64,000 nucleotides of DNA from Eukaryota sp. TZLM1-RC. Its lineage: Eukaryota; Metamonada: BaSk clade. Of this stretch, positions 50,581-61,884 are shown one piece after another. Where the stretch lies: NCBI GenBank assembly GCA_040285825.1, contig JAUPSS010000007.1, forward strand, positions 1,958,689 to 2,022,688, in the 5' to 3' direction. Under the pieces are notes generated by a model. It saw only the letters and a list, made by a program, of their open reading frames with translations, had not been told where the DNA came from and did not search any database. The position numbers were made by a program, and so were the translations under genes. The number at the start of each line of letters is the position of its first letter. Position 1 is the stretch's first letter.

Positions 50581-53500
50581 ATGGTTGTTCGCAATGCTGT
50601 GGAACCCTGTAAGATTCAGGGAAAGACTGGTCGTTTTATAGACTCTGTTGTACAACAGCTCATCGTCTCAATCAAAGATTCTCCAACTTCCAACACCAGT
50701 GAGATTGAAGCAATTAAACGTGCATTATCTGACATAGGTCACCAACATCCAACTCTTACCATCTCTTCTGTACTTAACTTTCTCACTTCTAATGAAGTTG
50801 GATTAACCCACAGAGTAGCTCTCCTTGAGATTGTCTCTGCTGTAGTTGAAAACGCTTCTCTGGAACGCTCTCTAGCTGATCAAGTTGCAAATGTCGCAGT
50901 CCACGATGTTACTGCCACTAAAGTTTGTTTCCATCTATTGCTTTTCATCCTAGGACATCATCCCCCAATGGCAAGCTGCTGCCTCGGCTGTCATCGCTGC
51001 CGTCTGTAAACGTTCCCCTAAAGCTGCTCACTCTGCCATCGTCTCTTCCTGGCCTTCTGGTACCATTCCCCACTACTTCCTCCTTCGTTGTGTCGCTGAG
51101 TTTGCACAGTTCAATCCCACTTTCCTTGTCCCCAACCTCGCTGAAATTTCCACCCGCTTGGTCAATTCGATTGGTTTGGTGAAGAACATTAACGTCAAGT
51201 GGTCCTTTGCCAATGCAGTAGGGTGCATCTGTGAAGCCATTCAACACGTAGCTGCTGATGAAACCACATCCACCTCTCTCCGTACTTCATTCTCTTCTGA
51301 ATTAGCCCCTGTGTTTGATACCTTGTTATCTTGGGTAGCAGGCAAGGAAATTAAGGTTAAGCTCCAGGTTATTGAATCAATTGGTCTTTTGACAGTTGTT
51401 ACTCCTCCAGAGTTTTTACGTCCAAGAATTCCAAAAATTGTTACAACTTTATTTACATTGTTGAAGAAAGAAAAACAATTAGAAGCAAAATTACCTATTT
51501 TAAAATCCCTCTCGTCCCTGCTAACGGCTATTTCGGCTTCTTCTTTGGAATTAGAGTCCTCTCAGTTGGACGAGATATTCAAAACAATTCTTAATCTTGG
51601 CACTAGTGTTCAACAACAACTATCCGACGTGCCTTCAGCTGAAGCTTTAAGAATGTGGAGCGAGTGTATACGTTCGGTAGACGCTCTTTTCCTTGGTAGA
51701 CATACCAATGCAGCTACTATTGACTTCTTCTTCAACTCAATCACTAGCCCTTCCTCCCCTAATCATTTGGGAACTTCTCTACTGGTGGTTAAGCAATTAT
51801 TGGCCACTCACCCAGTCAAGTTTGAAGATCGGAGGGATAACTTGGTGGCAATGTGTAGAGGTGCCACTTCTTCCACCTCTGTTGTTGTTCGTAAAGCTTT
51901 GGTTGAAATGACCGCTACGCTTGCTAGACAAGGGCTCATGAACATTTCAGGAGCTGATGATTTAATTCACTTTGTTGTTTCATGTGCTGGTACCACAGAA
52001 GAAACACCCGCTGAGAAGAACTTGACTAGAATATCAGAAGATGTACTAAACCTCATTGTCACCACCATTCCTGAGATTCACAACATTCTCTGGCCTTCTT
52101 TAATAGAGCAAATGAAACCTGAAGCTCATTTTGCTGCTGCGCCCATCATTTCAAAGTGTTTGGCAATCCTAATTGAGAATTTACCAGAAGAATTAAGAGT
52201 TCCACTTTCTCTTGAAGAGTACAGAGACGTTCCTAAAGCTGATTGGATGATTTCAATGATGTTTATCTTCTTGCACAAACCAAAGTCTTCCACTGCTGCC
52301 GTCTCTCTTCTTTCATGGCTCGGATGCATTCCCGAGGTCTATGGACTCGAGGAAGAACCTGGCAAGGTGCTGAAAGAAGGATCAGAGAGCCTAACTAAAG
52401 TTGATCCTAGTTCTAGTAATTATGAACCCAATCTTTTACTAATGTTTGCAAGGTTTTGTGCCGCCATTAGTGAGAAGTTTCTCGAAGATTTGTCTCTAAG
52501 GTTCCAGTCTGTCATTAACACTATGACTGAGTCTGAACAAAAACGTGCGATTCTTCGTTATATAGGAACAATCGCTTCTGTCTGTAAAAGAAAAGATTTA
52601 GTTGTTTCCCTCATTGGTTGGTTGTTATCACATTGTTGCTTTAATGATGAAAAACAACGTCAAGGCTTGGCTTCTGCTTGCGGTCTAGTGGCAGAACATC
52701 ATCTAGATCCTGTGTTGGACGCTCTTGGCCAATCAATCAGTGCAGGAAACAATCAAGCAGCTCAGCAGTCCTCTGGATTCTTCAAGAAAAAGAAATCTGG
52801 TCCAAAGATTGCAGATGATCTGGTTTCCACCATTATCCTTTGCTTGGGTCATGTCTGTAAACATGCTCCCGTCAATCTTTTGGCTCCAAGATTGGAAACC
52901 TATGTTCTCCCTTATATCAAACCCTATTTAGTAAAGGGAAAGATATCGTCTCCGGTACGTGAAGCAGCTCTTTCTTGCGTTTATCTCATGGCAAAAGCTC
53001 TTCATCCCTCAAAGTTGGCTGACTGTGGTTCTTCTAATGTGGCGAGGTTTGTTTTCAAGCCCAGAGATGAACTTTTGGAGTTGGTACTGGAGTTAACCAA
53101 TCCTGCTGATGTTCCAGAAAGTGCAATCTCTCCTATTAGGTTCAAAGCTCTGTCGGCATTGTCTTCATTGGTTGTCCTTCCCCCTGGTTTGACCTCTACA
53201 ATCTCCACCAATTCTCTCAATGCCGTTCTCAGGCTGACAGCCAGCAGCACCGACCAAAAGAAAGAACTTGAAGAACGATTAGAAAGAGCAATGGTTGCAA
53301 TTTTGGACTCCAACCCCACACTGGAACGTTTATTATCTATTTGTGATTCAGTTGGCCAGTGGTTAGAAGGTTCTCCTGATTCAACTGCCTCTGCACTTGC
53401 TTGCCAACGTGCCGCACTACAACGTTTTATCGAATTAATCTCTCAACCTGAATATGAACGAAATTTGGATGATGTATTCCCCATTGGAAACCTCTTAGGA

Positions 53501-55504
53501 CCTCTTATTCCATGTAGCTTTCATCAGTATTCTCCAGTTAGACTCAATGCCTTGGATTGTGTTGAACTAGCTCTGTTTGCCCATCATATTTACTCCAATC
53601 CTGTAAGTGATTCACCATTGGTTCCTCCTGAATCACTAACCAAGTTTTCCTCAACCAAATCTTCTATTAATGATGAAGTTCACACAGCTGGAGCCTCTGC
53701 TCTTGGAGCTGCAACTGCTGGTCTTTTAACTTCCCTCCAAGTGCTGGAATTGAGTAATGTGTTGGGCAGAGTTGTGCTTACTTGCAATCCCTCTACTGCT
53801 AGTTATTGTGGTTCTTTTCTCTCCTCATTAATTAAGGCAAAAGGAAGTGAATTAGAATCACAAGTGGTGGGCATTCTTTCCAGCCTTCTTTCCTTTATGT
53901 CTATGTCTGGTGTCTCTGAAGGATCGACTGTTAATGACGGTTCTATAGCTGGTGCGCTGTTGGACCCTTTGCTTATTTTGTCTGATGAGCACCATACCAC
54001 TGCTTTGGATTATCTACTATCTTCATTCGATACCAAAAATCCTGATGAGAAGAGCATGTCTACCGCCACTGCTGCTCTTCTAAGGGGAATGATTGCTAGA
54101 TCAGATGGTGCAAAGGTGTTTTGGCGGATTATCGAAGCTTTAAATAGTGGTCAGCAGTTTGAGTCACCCAGAGGAGGGACTATCCAACCATCTGGAATTA
54201 CTTGTGGTTTAACCCTAACCCTAACTGAGTGCTTGGCTTCCAAAGCAGCTAATCAGGTGATTGAAGAGAGTAAAAGTAACGATGACGATGAAGACGAACC
54301 TGTTGGACTTTGGGCAGCTACTATTTGTACCATAATGTTGAGAATCGGTTGTTGTAAGGATCTGACCCAATTCGATGCTCACTCTCAAGTAATCAAGTGC
54401 CTGCAACACTTTTTAGCTTTAAAAAACAATGTTTCTTTGTCTCAATCGGTTAATAGTAATGGAACGTTTAATTTGTTAGGCACTGGTCATTCCATTCCAC
54501 ATGGTATCACCAATTTGGCTTTTAGCATAGTGAAGGCTAGGCCTGAAATGCTGGTTTCAGTACACAAGTTTTTATCCAAGTTCTTTTCTGCTTCCTACTC
54601 TGGTCAGCGATTGGTTGCAACTTCTGTTTCTTCTGAATTTATAAGGCATTTTTCCAAGCCTTCTAAGTTTATGATGAGTCTTATTAATTCTATATTGTCA
54701 AGAACCACTGATGAAGAATCTTCTGTTCGATTAATGGCCATCAAGGGCTTGGGTAATGTTGCTATCAGTGGAAAGAGACAAATCAACAAGTATTCCGGAA
54801 CAGTTTTAAACTGCTTGTTGCCATCAATGGCTGATCAATCAAACGATGTTTCCATTGAGGCTTTGAATGCTCTCAAACATGTTGTGGAACTTGCTGATGT
54901 GGATAAGGTCGACTCTATGGTTGTCACAATTACTCTTCATCTACGACCATTGTTAGCAAGGCCTGTTTCAGCATTAAGAGTCGCTTGTTTTGACCTTCTT
55001 GCAGCACTGGCCAACGTCAGGACCGAAGCTTCTATTGATGGTTTGACCGAGCAAGCCCACCACTTTTTGCCATCTTTTCTTATCTTTGCCTATGATGAAT
55101 GTGAAGAGGTCAGGAGTCACACAATGAAGGCTTTTGAGGCGTTGGCCAGGTACACCGAGTGTTCTGCTTTAAATGAGTTAATTTCCAGTAGGTCTGTGAT
55201 TGGTGGTTATTCTGAATATATGACATTTTTAAGAAACATGGCTGAAGTTCTTCAAGCAAACTTTTTGTCGCATCTCAATTCCTACATCATGGCATGTCTC
55301 CAATCTACCAAGTCTGATATTGATTTCGTTCGTGCCAATTCTGCTCTAGTGTCGGCTTCACTTGTTTGTGGACTTTCTGAAGCTTCAAGGAAAAGGTTAT
55401 CTTTAGAACATTGTCCTATGGAAATTTTATCGATGCTTAAAGATCCTTCTTCATATGTTCGGACCAATGCAGCTCTTTCTCTAGCTTTGTTTAAAGATTT
55501 GTAA
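50581..55504 (+). CDS. MROH1: Maestro heat-like repeat protein 1 (MROH1/HEATR7A type)
   Basis: Exons 50581-50922 and 50954-55504 encode 1,630 aa, close to animal MROH1 (about 1,640). It is all HEAT-type helical repeats. Points that follow the family include DIIPQWQAAASAVIAAV early, KVKLQVIESIGLLTVVTPPE, NILWPSLIEQMKPEAHFAAA in the middle and ILRYIGTIASVCKRKDLV ... GLASACGLVAEHHLDPVLDA, followed by long HEAT runs to the end. MROH1 has been linked to lysosomes and cargo tethering in animals; the function here is inferred from homology. A family C retrotransposon ends about 20 nt before the ATG. A two-unit CCCTAA stretch occurs inside the coding region near 54210. Confidence 0.82.
50923..50953 (+). 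other. 31-nt intron in MROH1
   Basis: Begins GTTTGTTTCC, ends TCATCCTAG. It joins ACT AAA to GAC ATC ATC CCC and moves the frame by one as needed. Confidence 0.88.
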
Positions 55505-55618
55505 GTTTTTTGTTTTTATTGTAAAGTTTTTTATTGTGGTTTTATTCAAAATCTTAATTGAAAAATATGGATAATTTAAATCTTAAAAAAATATATTACA
55601 CAGAAAGTTAATTCTCAA

Positions 55619-55915
55619 TCATTCTTCATGGGGTGGTGTCAATGCATTAAACCCTGGGGTTGAAGCCAAACAAAGATCATCCTTGATACGCTTTCTCCTC
55701 ATCCTCTTTCGCTTAAAAACCCACGAGCTGAACAAGTGACCAACAGTGCTAACTGATCCTGTTATATGGGTTCTAGAAACGCCATGCCTTAGAGATCTTG
55801 CTGGATGGTACTTTGTTTGAAGCAGTGTCTCATTCAAAGACTGTGCGTGTAGATTGTTATCTCTGAATTGTTCGTATGTGGGTGATGGCTGGAGTGAGGA
55901 TTGGGAGGATCCCAT
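55619..55915 (-). CDS. Small protein with a myristoylation-type N-terminus, 98 aa
   Basis: ATG 55915 gives MGSSQSSLQPSPTYEQF. Gly2 with Ser at positions 5-6 fits N-myristoylation, and the basic cluster KRKRMRRKRIKDD near residue 70 could add membrane or nuclear targeting. No family is recognised. It is tail to tail with MROH1, with about 115 bp between stop codons. It could be part of a longer spliced gene. Confidence 0.45.
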   Translation of the reverse strand: MGSSQSSLQPSPTYEQFRDNNLHAQSLNETLLQTKYHPARSLRHGVSRTHITGSVSTVGHLFSSWVFKRKRMRRKRIKDDLCLASTPGFNALTPPHEE

Positions 55916-56509
55916 TGATTAGTTGCTATGGTACAGGTAATGAGAATACAGCATTGGGTTGGCCACTCAAAGTGAAGGTTGTTCGCAGGTTTCTTTGCTA
56001 AACAATAGTTTGTGTTGTCCGACCTAAATTGAGTCTACCTTTTGTCCACATCATCAGTTGTTTTATTGATAAATATTGTTGTTTTATTTTAGCAAGTGAA
56101 CATACAACACATTGATAGGTCAACCCAAACGATCAGTCGAACTTTTTGGTAATATATAACATGGATAAGCATCAGCGTTTTCAGCACTGATAAAAATAAA
56201 TAAATCAAAGTTTTCAGTTTTTTAGGGGTTGGCTTCTTTGTTTTAGTCTTTGTTTACAATTCTTTTTCAAAGCAAACAGGGAACTTTGGAGAAAGAACGC
56301 ATTTGTCTTTTAAAATAGTTTCAAAGCCACGTTTAATGAAGAAACTAATCCACTTTTTTTGAAGGAGTTGGGGACTATGTTAGAAATTATTTATTGTTTG
56401 ACTACACAAGTCACCAGTACATATCAGAACTTTTTCTTTAACTCCTTTTTTATCATTAAATAAAAGAGTATAATAAATAAAAGAGAATAAAATATTTGTT
56501 ATTGAACTT
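55916..56509. other. Intergenic, no gene seen
   Basis: AT-rich. No coding or repeat signal recognised. Confidence 0.4.
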
Positions 56510-56800
56510 CAACACTTAGTAAAATTAAAACAGAACTAATGAAATCAAATTTAATGAACCAAGATTTCCTCTACAAAATCCTAATCCTCTTGTTTTCTCG
56601 CAATTTCTTCTCTTGTTCGATAAAAAAACCACGATAATCTATTAATTTCAGGATATTGAATTCGTGACCACCACAAACAGAAATCAAATGTCTTCATTGT
56701 AAATGAATTATTCAAATAATTAATATAATTATTTACAAGGGATAAAACTGCGAATAATAATAAATTGTTTGTGTTTTCTTGACCGTTCTCCATATGTTAC
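56510..56800 (-). mobile_element. Family C retrotransposon 3' fragment
   Basis: The end FDFCLWWSRIQYPEINRLSW, then FYRTREEIARKQED and FVEEILVH, matches the C-terminus of the 48.5-kb copy with substitutions and a stop. This is an old copy. Confidence 0.75.
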
Positions 56801-58188
56801 CATTCATAACTTTTCAGGGAATTGGATCTAGAAGCATTATTCTGACATCTGTCATGACCCAATGACAGGATTATGCCACGGTATTTGATATGATTACCTG
56901 AATGTAATGATGATATTACATAGGAATTGACCTCCATAACAGGAAAATAGTAATAAAGTAAAGTTAAGAAACGTTATTTATAAACAATCTTCTTCATCAG
57001 CAGATGGTCTTCATCAGTTATTGGGTCTTCAAAGGCTTCCGTTTTTGTTTCCAATTGTGAATTATTTAATTTACAGAATAATCGAAGCTCAAAATAATCC
57101 ATTAGGTTGGCAGACAGCTAATCTTAAGCTGATTTATAAGAGAGGTAAAACAAATATAGTCATGGAAAAATATAGACACAATTCTCACACACCATGTTCA
57201 TCTAATTGAAACTTTACTACCTATTTGGCAAACTTGAGAATAAACTGATGGTTTACTAATGTCTTTACAAGCAACGTTTTGTCTCCTGTTTTAACTTCTA
57301 ATGGTCATGAATATCCGATTGGCTCCTTTAAGTGATTTCAAATTATTGCTAAACATGGAATAACACTTGTGTCAGGTCTGGAATTAGACATCTTTTATAC
57401 ACTAAGGTCAGATCAAAAAAACCAAGATTACCATTACATTTGGGCAAATAAAAACAATTTACACTAACAGTTCTAGTGCTACCTAGCCATTTTTTCAGCG
57501 TTCTACTCAATAGCGAGGTAATTAGTAGCTTCAATAAATGTGATGTGTAATTCGTGTACTTGTAAATATGAAAAACACAATTGCAGAAAACATTTTGGAC
57601 ATGTTCTATTATACCTTCAAACCTTGACAGTACTCATTTGGAAATACTAAGTGTATTACAGGCAGTTGTTGGGTATTATTTGCCTAAAATCCTGAAACGA
57701 TTACCCTTGTTTATTGATGAAGGTAGTTCAAAATCATTAATTTTTAATAAATAAATCAATTAATGGAAATTTGTGGACAATTTTTGAATAACAAAGTGCA
57801 TTAAATCACTAATTATTACGCATAACCAAAAACACAATTTTACAAATGCTTATGGCTGAATTTCCCCAAAACTGCAGCATGAAGATCATAGAAAGAAAAT
57901 GGTACCACACTTCCACACTTCGATACTGCTATCATTTCAATTTTGGATCAATATTATTATTAAATTCTTTAATTGTAATCTTAAGTGTTATTGTTAATTA
58001 CTTTCATTTTTCTTACAACAAATTCAAAAGCTCATTTCAGTGAATACCATGGTCCTAATAAACCAGGGTGAACACTCAAGCTATACATTTTTCTCAATAT
58101 ATTTCTTTTATAAATTACTCCAAATAGTTGAAGTAAAGGAAGCGAAAACCTTTATAATCAAACACGTATTAAAATACGATCTAACAAT
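56801..58188. other. Gene-poor region with a weak LINE RT relic
   Basis: At 57060-57180 (+) the translation AQNNPLGWQTANLKLIYKRG resembles the P-x-x-W-x-x-A...IYKKG block of another LINE class. At 57534-57400 (-) LPKCNGNLGFFDLTLVYKR resembles an RT thumb block. Both are short and uncertain. Nothing else seen. Confidence 0.3.
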
Positions 58189-58560
58189 CTATTGTTGTTG
58201 AACCAAAAAGTTGAAGTGTTCGCTGTCTCCAAAGACCTTGGTTACAACACAAACGGAAGTCTTAACGATGTTTCTTGGGTTTCCATCAACATCGAGTTTA
58301 TAGAGACCACAGAATTCTCCAAGTTGTTCACGGGTGCAATCACGGAAAATGGGAATGTTCTTTTCACGACAAAGGGCTTCAACAAGTTTGACGTATTCAG
58401 CATGATCTGCGTCTTCAGCCAACACACACATGAGGGCCTTTTCGGTATCGAGTGCTTTAACACACACACGGACACCGGCTAAGAGACCGTCAACAATACG
58501 GGCAGATTTGATGGTTTCGCGAATAGCGGTAACGTTGTCCATTTGAGCTTCTCCTTCCAT
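58189..58560 (-). CDS. RPS12: Small-subunit ribosomal protein eS12 (RPS12)
   Basis: A 123-aa L7Ae-fold protein of the 40S beak. ATG 58560 gives MEGEAQMDNVTAIRETIKSA. Family blocks: VDGLLAGVRVCVKALDTEKA, CVLAEDADHAEYVKLVEALC, LGEFCGLYKLD and GNPRNIVKTSVCVV. The N-terminus is short but complete compared with the family (about 130 aa). Unlike RPL35, no intron is needed in the coding region; one in the 5' UTR cannot be excluded. Confidence 0.95.
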   Translation of the reverse strand: MEGEAQMDNVTAIRETIKSARIVDGLLAGVRVCVKALDTEKALMCVLAEDADHAEYVKLVEALCREKNIPIFRDCTREQLGEFCGLYKLDVDGNPRNIVKTSVCVVTKVFGDSEHFNFLVQQQ

Positions 58561-59019
58561 GGTTGAGATCCTCGACTAACATGAGATATGATGAATGAAC
58601 ATACAGCAGAAAAAAGGCCTTGAATGATCAATTTGCACTCATCCTATTTTCTTTTGTCAAACCTTGACAATTCTAGTTACTACTATTTGAAACATACACT
58701 TTTGATCGTTACTCTTCCATCATGAATTCTCAAGTATCTACTTGTTCTCCACTCTTTTTGTACTTCTGTCACCATTATCTTTTTCTAACACTTTGAAAAC
58801 AGCTTTGATTTCTTCATTGTATTTTTTGTTGAATTCAGAGGCTCTGAACCTTCTTTGAACATCACAACTTGTGCTGATTCAGACTTCTTTGATGTATCTT
58901 TGATAGTTTTCTGTTCTATTATTGCTGTTGATTTTGAATACGTAAAAGCAAAAAATTTACTCGTAAAGATAAATACACGATAATGACAAGATAAAGCTAA
59001 ACTCTATTAATACACAATA
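58561..59019. other. Intergenic between RPS12 and the TBC gene
   Basis: No gene recognised. It contains the RPS12 promoter and the 3' UTR of the TBC gene. Confidence 0.4.
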
Positions 59020-60222
59020 CTACACAGACAATGAAGCCTTCCTTTGTTGTACAGCATCTCCATATTGACTTTGCAAAACAAAGGCAAAGGAAAATATATC
59101 TTCTAATAGTCTTGTTGGCCATGTTTTAGTTTGCTGTTTTAAATCCTGAAGAAACATCAAAGTACTTGCAAAGTCCATATCAATAAGATCTGAAACAAAA
59201 TGCCGCAGAATAGCCACACATACAAATATATGAAAATGAACAAAATTACCATCTGCAAGATAAGTATCAATCATCCGAAGGACTAATGAATGAGGCAACT
59301 CTCTGAAAAGCAGACAGCTCATCCATCTAAAAGCGAAAAGATTGGAATGAACGCCAATAGAGGTGAAATGGTCATGAAGGGCTGAAGTTTCGTTGCATTT
59401 AGCCAAGACCATATCAAACAGTAAAACCATATTATTAAAACCATTCTGATTATTAATATAAAAACACTCTAAAGGATCTAAAAATTTTTCAAACAAATAA
59501 TATAAATCAGATTCAATCTGCATAAACTCTTCTTCTTCAAGCCCGTCCATAGTAAAATCACTTGGTTCTGATTGAGACACCTTTGGTGTCAGGATGGCAA
59601 TCAACAGAGGAATTGCCAAGTCATTCATACCTTGAACATAACCAGCAGCAGGGTGTCTGACAGCCCAGAGAAGTAGGACACGAGTAAGCATAAGGTTGAT
59701 GCGAGGATGTTGAACAAAAGGAAGATCTGTGGTAGTTCGGGGTAAATCCACCTTTATTTGATGAACTAAACTAACATCATGAGGAGAAGTAGACTTGAGG
59801 CGGGAAGATGTGTAGCGAGAGGTATGGATTTCATACTCCTTCATCTTAGTGATACGAGTTTGTTCTCGTCGAGAAGAATCTGATGGTAAATAATTCAGGA
59901 GTAGTGCCCAGACAATAGAACGAAGTTTGTTGGGCACTCCGTTCCACGATATTTCACGTAATAGTTCCATTTTGCAAACAGGTGCATAAATTAGTTCTTG
60001 AAAAATGTGCAGTCTATTCTGGTCAGGTGAGACGACATTGTGTGTATCTGTAGCAATGTTGGAGGAGACGTATTTAGGTTTTTTCGATTCTGGTGTTGCT
60101 GGAGATACATTGTCTGTAGAACTTATACTATGGACACACTTATATGAGGATTTTAAAGATTTGGAGCTGGTAGGGCTGGTGACAGGACGTATCCGTGTAG
60201 GACCGAACTTGTGTTTGAACAT
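59020..60222 (-). CDS. TBC-domain Rab GTPase-activating protein (TBC1D22/Gyp1 type)
   Basis: A 400-aa protein. The first ~75 residues are S/T/P-rich. The TBC domain follows: SWNGVPNKLRSIVWALLLNY (motif before A), VHQIKVDLPRT (arginine finger, IxxDxxRT), HPAAGYVQGMNDLAIPLLIA (glutamine finger, YVQGM), CFYINNQNGF..., FAFRWMSCLLFRELP and a closing helix. The PFVQHPRI stretch after the Arg finger is typical of TBC1D22 and yeast Gyp1, which act on Golgi Rabs (Rab33/Ypt1 class). Both catalytic fingers are present, so it should be active. No intron. It starts 71 bp from the divergent PITP gene. Confidence 0.88.
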   Translation of the reverse strand: MFKHKFGPTRIRPVTSPTSSKSLKSSYKCVHSISSTDNVSPATPESKKPKYVSSNIATDTHNVVSPDQNRLHIFQELIYAPVCKMELLREISWNGVPNKLRSIVWALLLNYLPSDSSRREQTRITKMKEYEIHTSRYTSSRLKSTSPHDVSLVHQIKVDLPRTTTDLPFVQHPRINLMLTRVLLLWAVRHPAAGYVQGMNDLAIPLLIAILTPKVSQSEPSDFTMDGLEEEEFMQIESDLYYLFEKFLDPLECFYINNQNGFNNMVLLFDMVLAKCNETSALHDHFTSIGVHSNLFAFRWMSCLLFRELPHSLVLRMIDTYLADGNFVHFHIFVCVAILRHFVSDLIDMDFASTLMFLQDLKQQTKTWPTRLLEDIFSFAFVLQSQYGDAVQQRKASLSV

Positions 60223-60293
60223 TGGGAAATAGTTTTTTAAATACCAAACAACTAAGAGGAATTGTTATCATTGTTTTAGTTCTTGTTTCAACT
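60223..60293. promoter_or_regulatory. Short shared promoter of the TBC and PITP genes
   Basis: Only 71 bp separate the two divergent start codons if PITP begins at 60294. Both promoters and 5' UTRs must overlap here or extend into the coding regions. Confidence 0.5.
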
Positions 60294-61082
60294 ATGCGTA
60301 TTACAGAGTTTCGCTTACCGCTACCTCTATCAACACACGAGTACCATATTGGACAACTCTATACGTGTGCACAAGCTTCCAAAAACGAAACAGATGGCAA
60401 TGATGGTATTGAAATTGTCCAAAATGAACCATATGAAGATGAACATCGTAGTGGCCAGTACACATACAAAATATTTCACCTTAAGAGCCATATCCCGAAG
60501 TTTTTGAGACCATTTATTCCTAAATCTGCAATGAAACTAGAAGAGAAGGCTTGGAATGCTTACCCTTACTGTCGTACTATTTATGTGAACGGGTTCTTAG
60601 GGGATAGATTCTCTCTGGAAGTGGAAACACTTCATGTTGACGACCGTGGAGACAATCCGAATGCCCTCAATATTTCCGAACAAGAATTGTCCTCTCGCCA
60701 AGTGGACCTAATAGATATTGTCAACGACTCAGTTGCACCAAAGGATTATGATGAACAATATGACCCTGCAGTTTGGGACTCTGCTAAACACCCTGGTAGA
60801 GGTAAATTGGCAAAAGACTGGATCCAAACCCATAACCCAGTCATGACAGCCTACAAGACCGTTCGTGCAAAGTTTACCTTCATGGGATTGACAAATAAGG
60901 TCGAAAAGTACATTATGAAGGTAATGCGTGACGTTTTTCTCAAATATCACCGTCAAACTATTTGTACCATGGATGAATGGATTGATTACTCCATGGATGA
61001 TATAAGACAACTCGAGGAAAAGACTAAAGAGGAGTTGGCCGAGACCTTCTCTCAACATACAGAGGATGTCGAACAAGAGTAG
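60294..61082 (+). CDS. Phosphatidylinositol transfer protein (class I PITP)
   Basis: A 262-aa protein that moves phosphatidylinositol and phosphatidylcholine between membranes. It matches PITP-alpha/beta nearly end to end: MRITEFRLPLPLSTHEYHIG, QLYTCAQASKNET, GIEIVQNEPYE, GQYTYKIFHLKS, EKAWNAYPYCRT, VEKYIMKVMRDVFLKYHRQ and EWIDYSMDDIRQLEEKTKEE. I chose ATG 60294 because family proteins start right there. The frame is open to 60222 and would add a hydrophobic VIIVLVLVST stretch, which is not expected in a cytosolic PITP. Confidence 0.92.
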   Translation: MRITEFRLPLPLSTHEYHIGQLYTCAQASKNETDGNDGIEIVQNEPYEDEHRSGQYTYKIFHLKSHIPKFLRPFIPKSAMKLEEKAWNAYPYCRTIYVNGFLGDRFSLEVETLHVDDRGDNPNALNISEQELSSRQVDLIDIVNDSVAPKDYDEQYDPAVWDSAKHPGRGKLAKDWIQTHNPVMTAYKTVRAKFTFMGLTNKVEKYIMKVMRDVFLKYHRQTICTMDEWIDYSMDDIRQLEEKTKEELAETFSQHTEDVEQE

Positions 61083-61222
61083 TTTAATGTGTTTATGTTT
61101 AATTATTTCAGTAAATGTATGTGTATAATTTACATTTATTTAAAAACAAATAGTTGTGTAAGTAACAACACACATGAGAAATTGAACAAAATGAAAATAA
61201 ATTGTGCAATGACACATAACAC

Positions 61223-61780
61223 TCAATTACTCAACAATTGAACGGCGACTTTAATATGGCCAATTAGGTCCGAAAAAGTCATCAAAAACTCCCGAAAATC
61301 CGCATCTTCCACAGTGAGGTCAAGATTGTTGTGGTAAATAGACATAAAATCCAGATAACTTTTGCAAAGAGGAAGAGGAATTGTGGGTTTAATTGTTGAA
61401 TGTATCCTAAACATATAATCAGGCAAAGGTTCGCCATCTCCCATTTTAAGAGAATCAGAATACTTAGATACTGCAGATTCAAGAAAACGCAAACTACTGG
61501 AGATAGCTGTAGGGAGATGTACATTTTCAAAATAGGTGTAAGGAGCACCAAAGTTAGCAGCAGGAGTTTCTACAAAGTCTGGAGTAGTGGTACGGGTCTG
61601 ATTAACCTCTTTTCTGATACTTTCCTCTATATGAGAAGGTACATCCGGGTATTGTAGAGGAAGGCTCTGAGGAATGAGTTGAAAAACATGACCCTTATTT
61701 CTTGTCCTACGACGAAGGATCCACAAGGAAAGTACAAACGAAGAAGCAAGTATTATTGTTGTTAGTATCAGGTCATTCAT
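61223..61780 (-). CDS. Single-pass membrane protein, resembles NICE-3 (C1orf43)
   Basis: ATG 61780 gives MNDLILTTIILASSFVLSLW, an N-terminal membrane anchor followed by ILRRRTRNKGHVF. The soluble part (185 aa in all) ends DYMFRIHSTIKPTIPLPLCK, then SYLDFMSIYHN and FREFLMTFSDLIGHIKVAVQ. Anchor position, the Y-MxRI block and the LxxLxxxI tail recall the NICE-3/C1orf43 family, but similarity is weak and read by eye. An in-frame extension to 61834 starts with TTG and was not used. It is convergent with PITP and divergent from the ATPase. Confidence 0.45.
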   Translation of the reverse strand: MNDLILTTIILASSFVLSLWILRRRTRNKGHVFQLIPQSLPLQYPDVPSHIEESIRKEVNQTRTTTPDFVETPAANFGAPYTYFENVHLPTAISSSLRFLESAVSKYSDSLKMGDGEPLPDYMFRIHSTIKPTIPLPLCKSYLDFMSIYHNNLDLTVEDADFREFLMTFSDLIGHIKVAVQLLSN

Positions 61781-61884
61781 AAGGAAGGAATGGTCCAGTT
61801 GCAGATTTAAGTTTGATTGCTTGACTTTTTTCAAAACGGCATTTTTCGAAGTTACTTTTTCTCGTTACCATTGTTGATTCACCC

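Noticed and set aside
50581-55504. GCN1 as identity of the long HEAT protein
   Set aside because: GCN1 is about 2,700 aa and has a distinct central region; length and local motifs fit MROH1 better.
60222-60293. N-terminal extension of PITP with a membrane-like stretch
   Set aside because: Class I PITPs are cytosolic and start exactly where ATG 60294 falls; the extension overlaps the TBC start.
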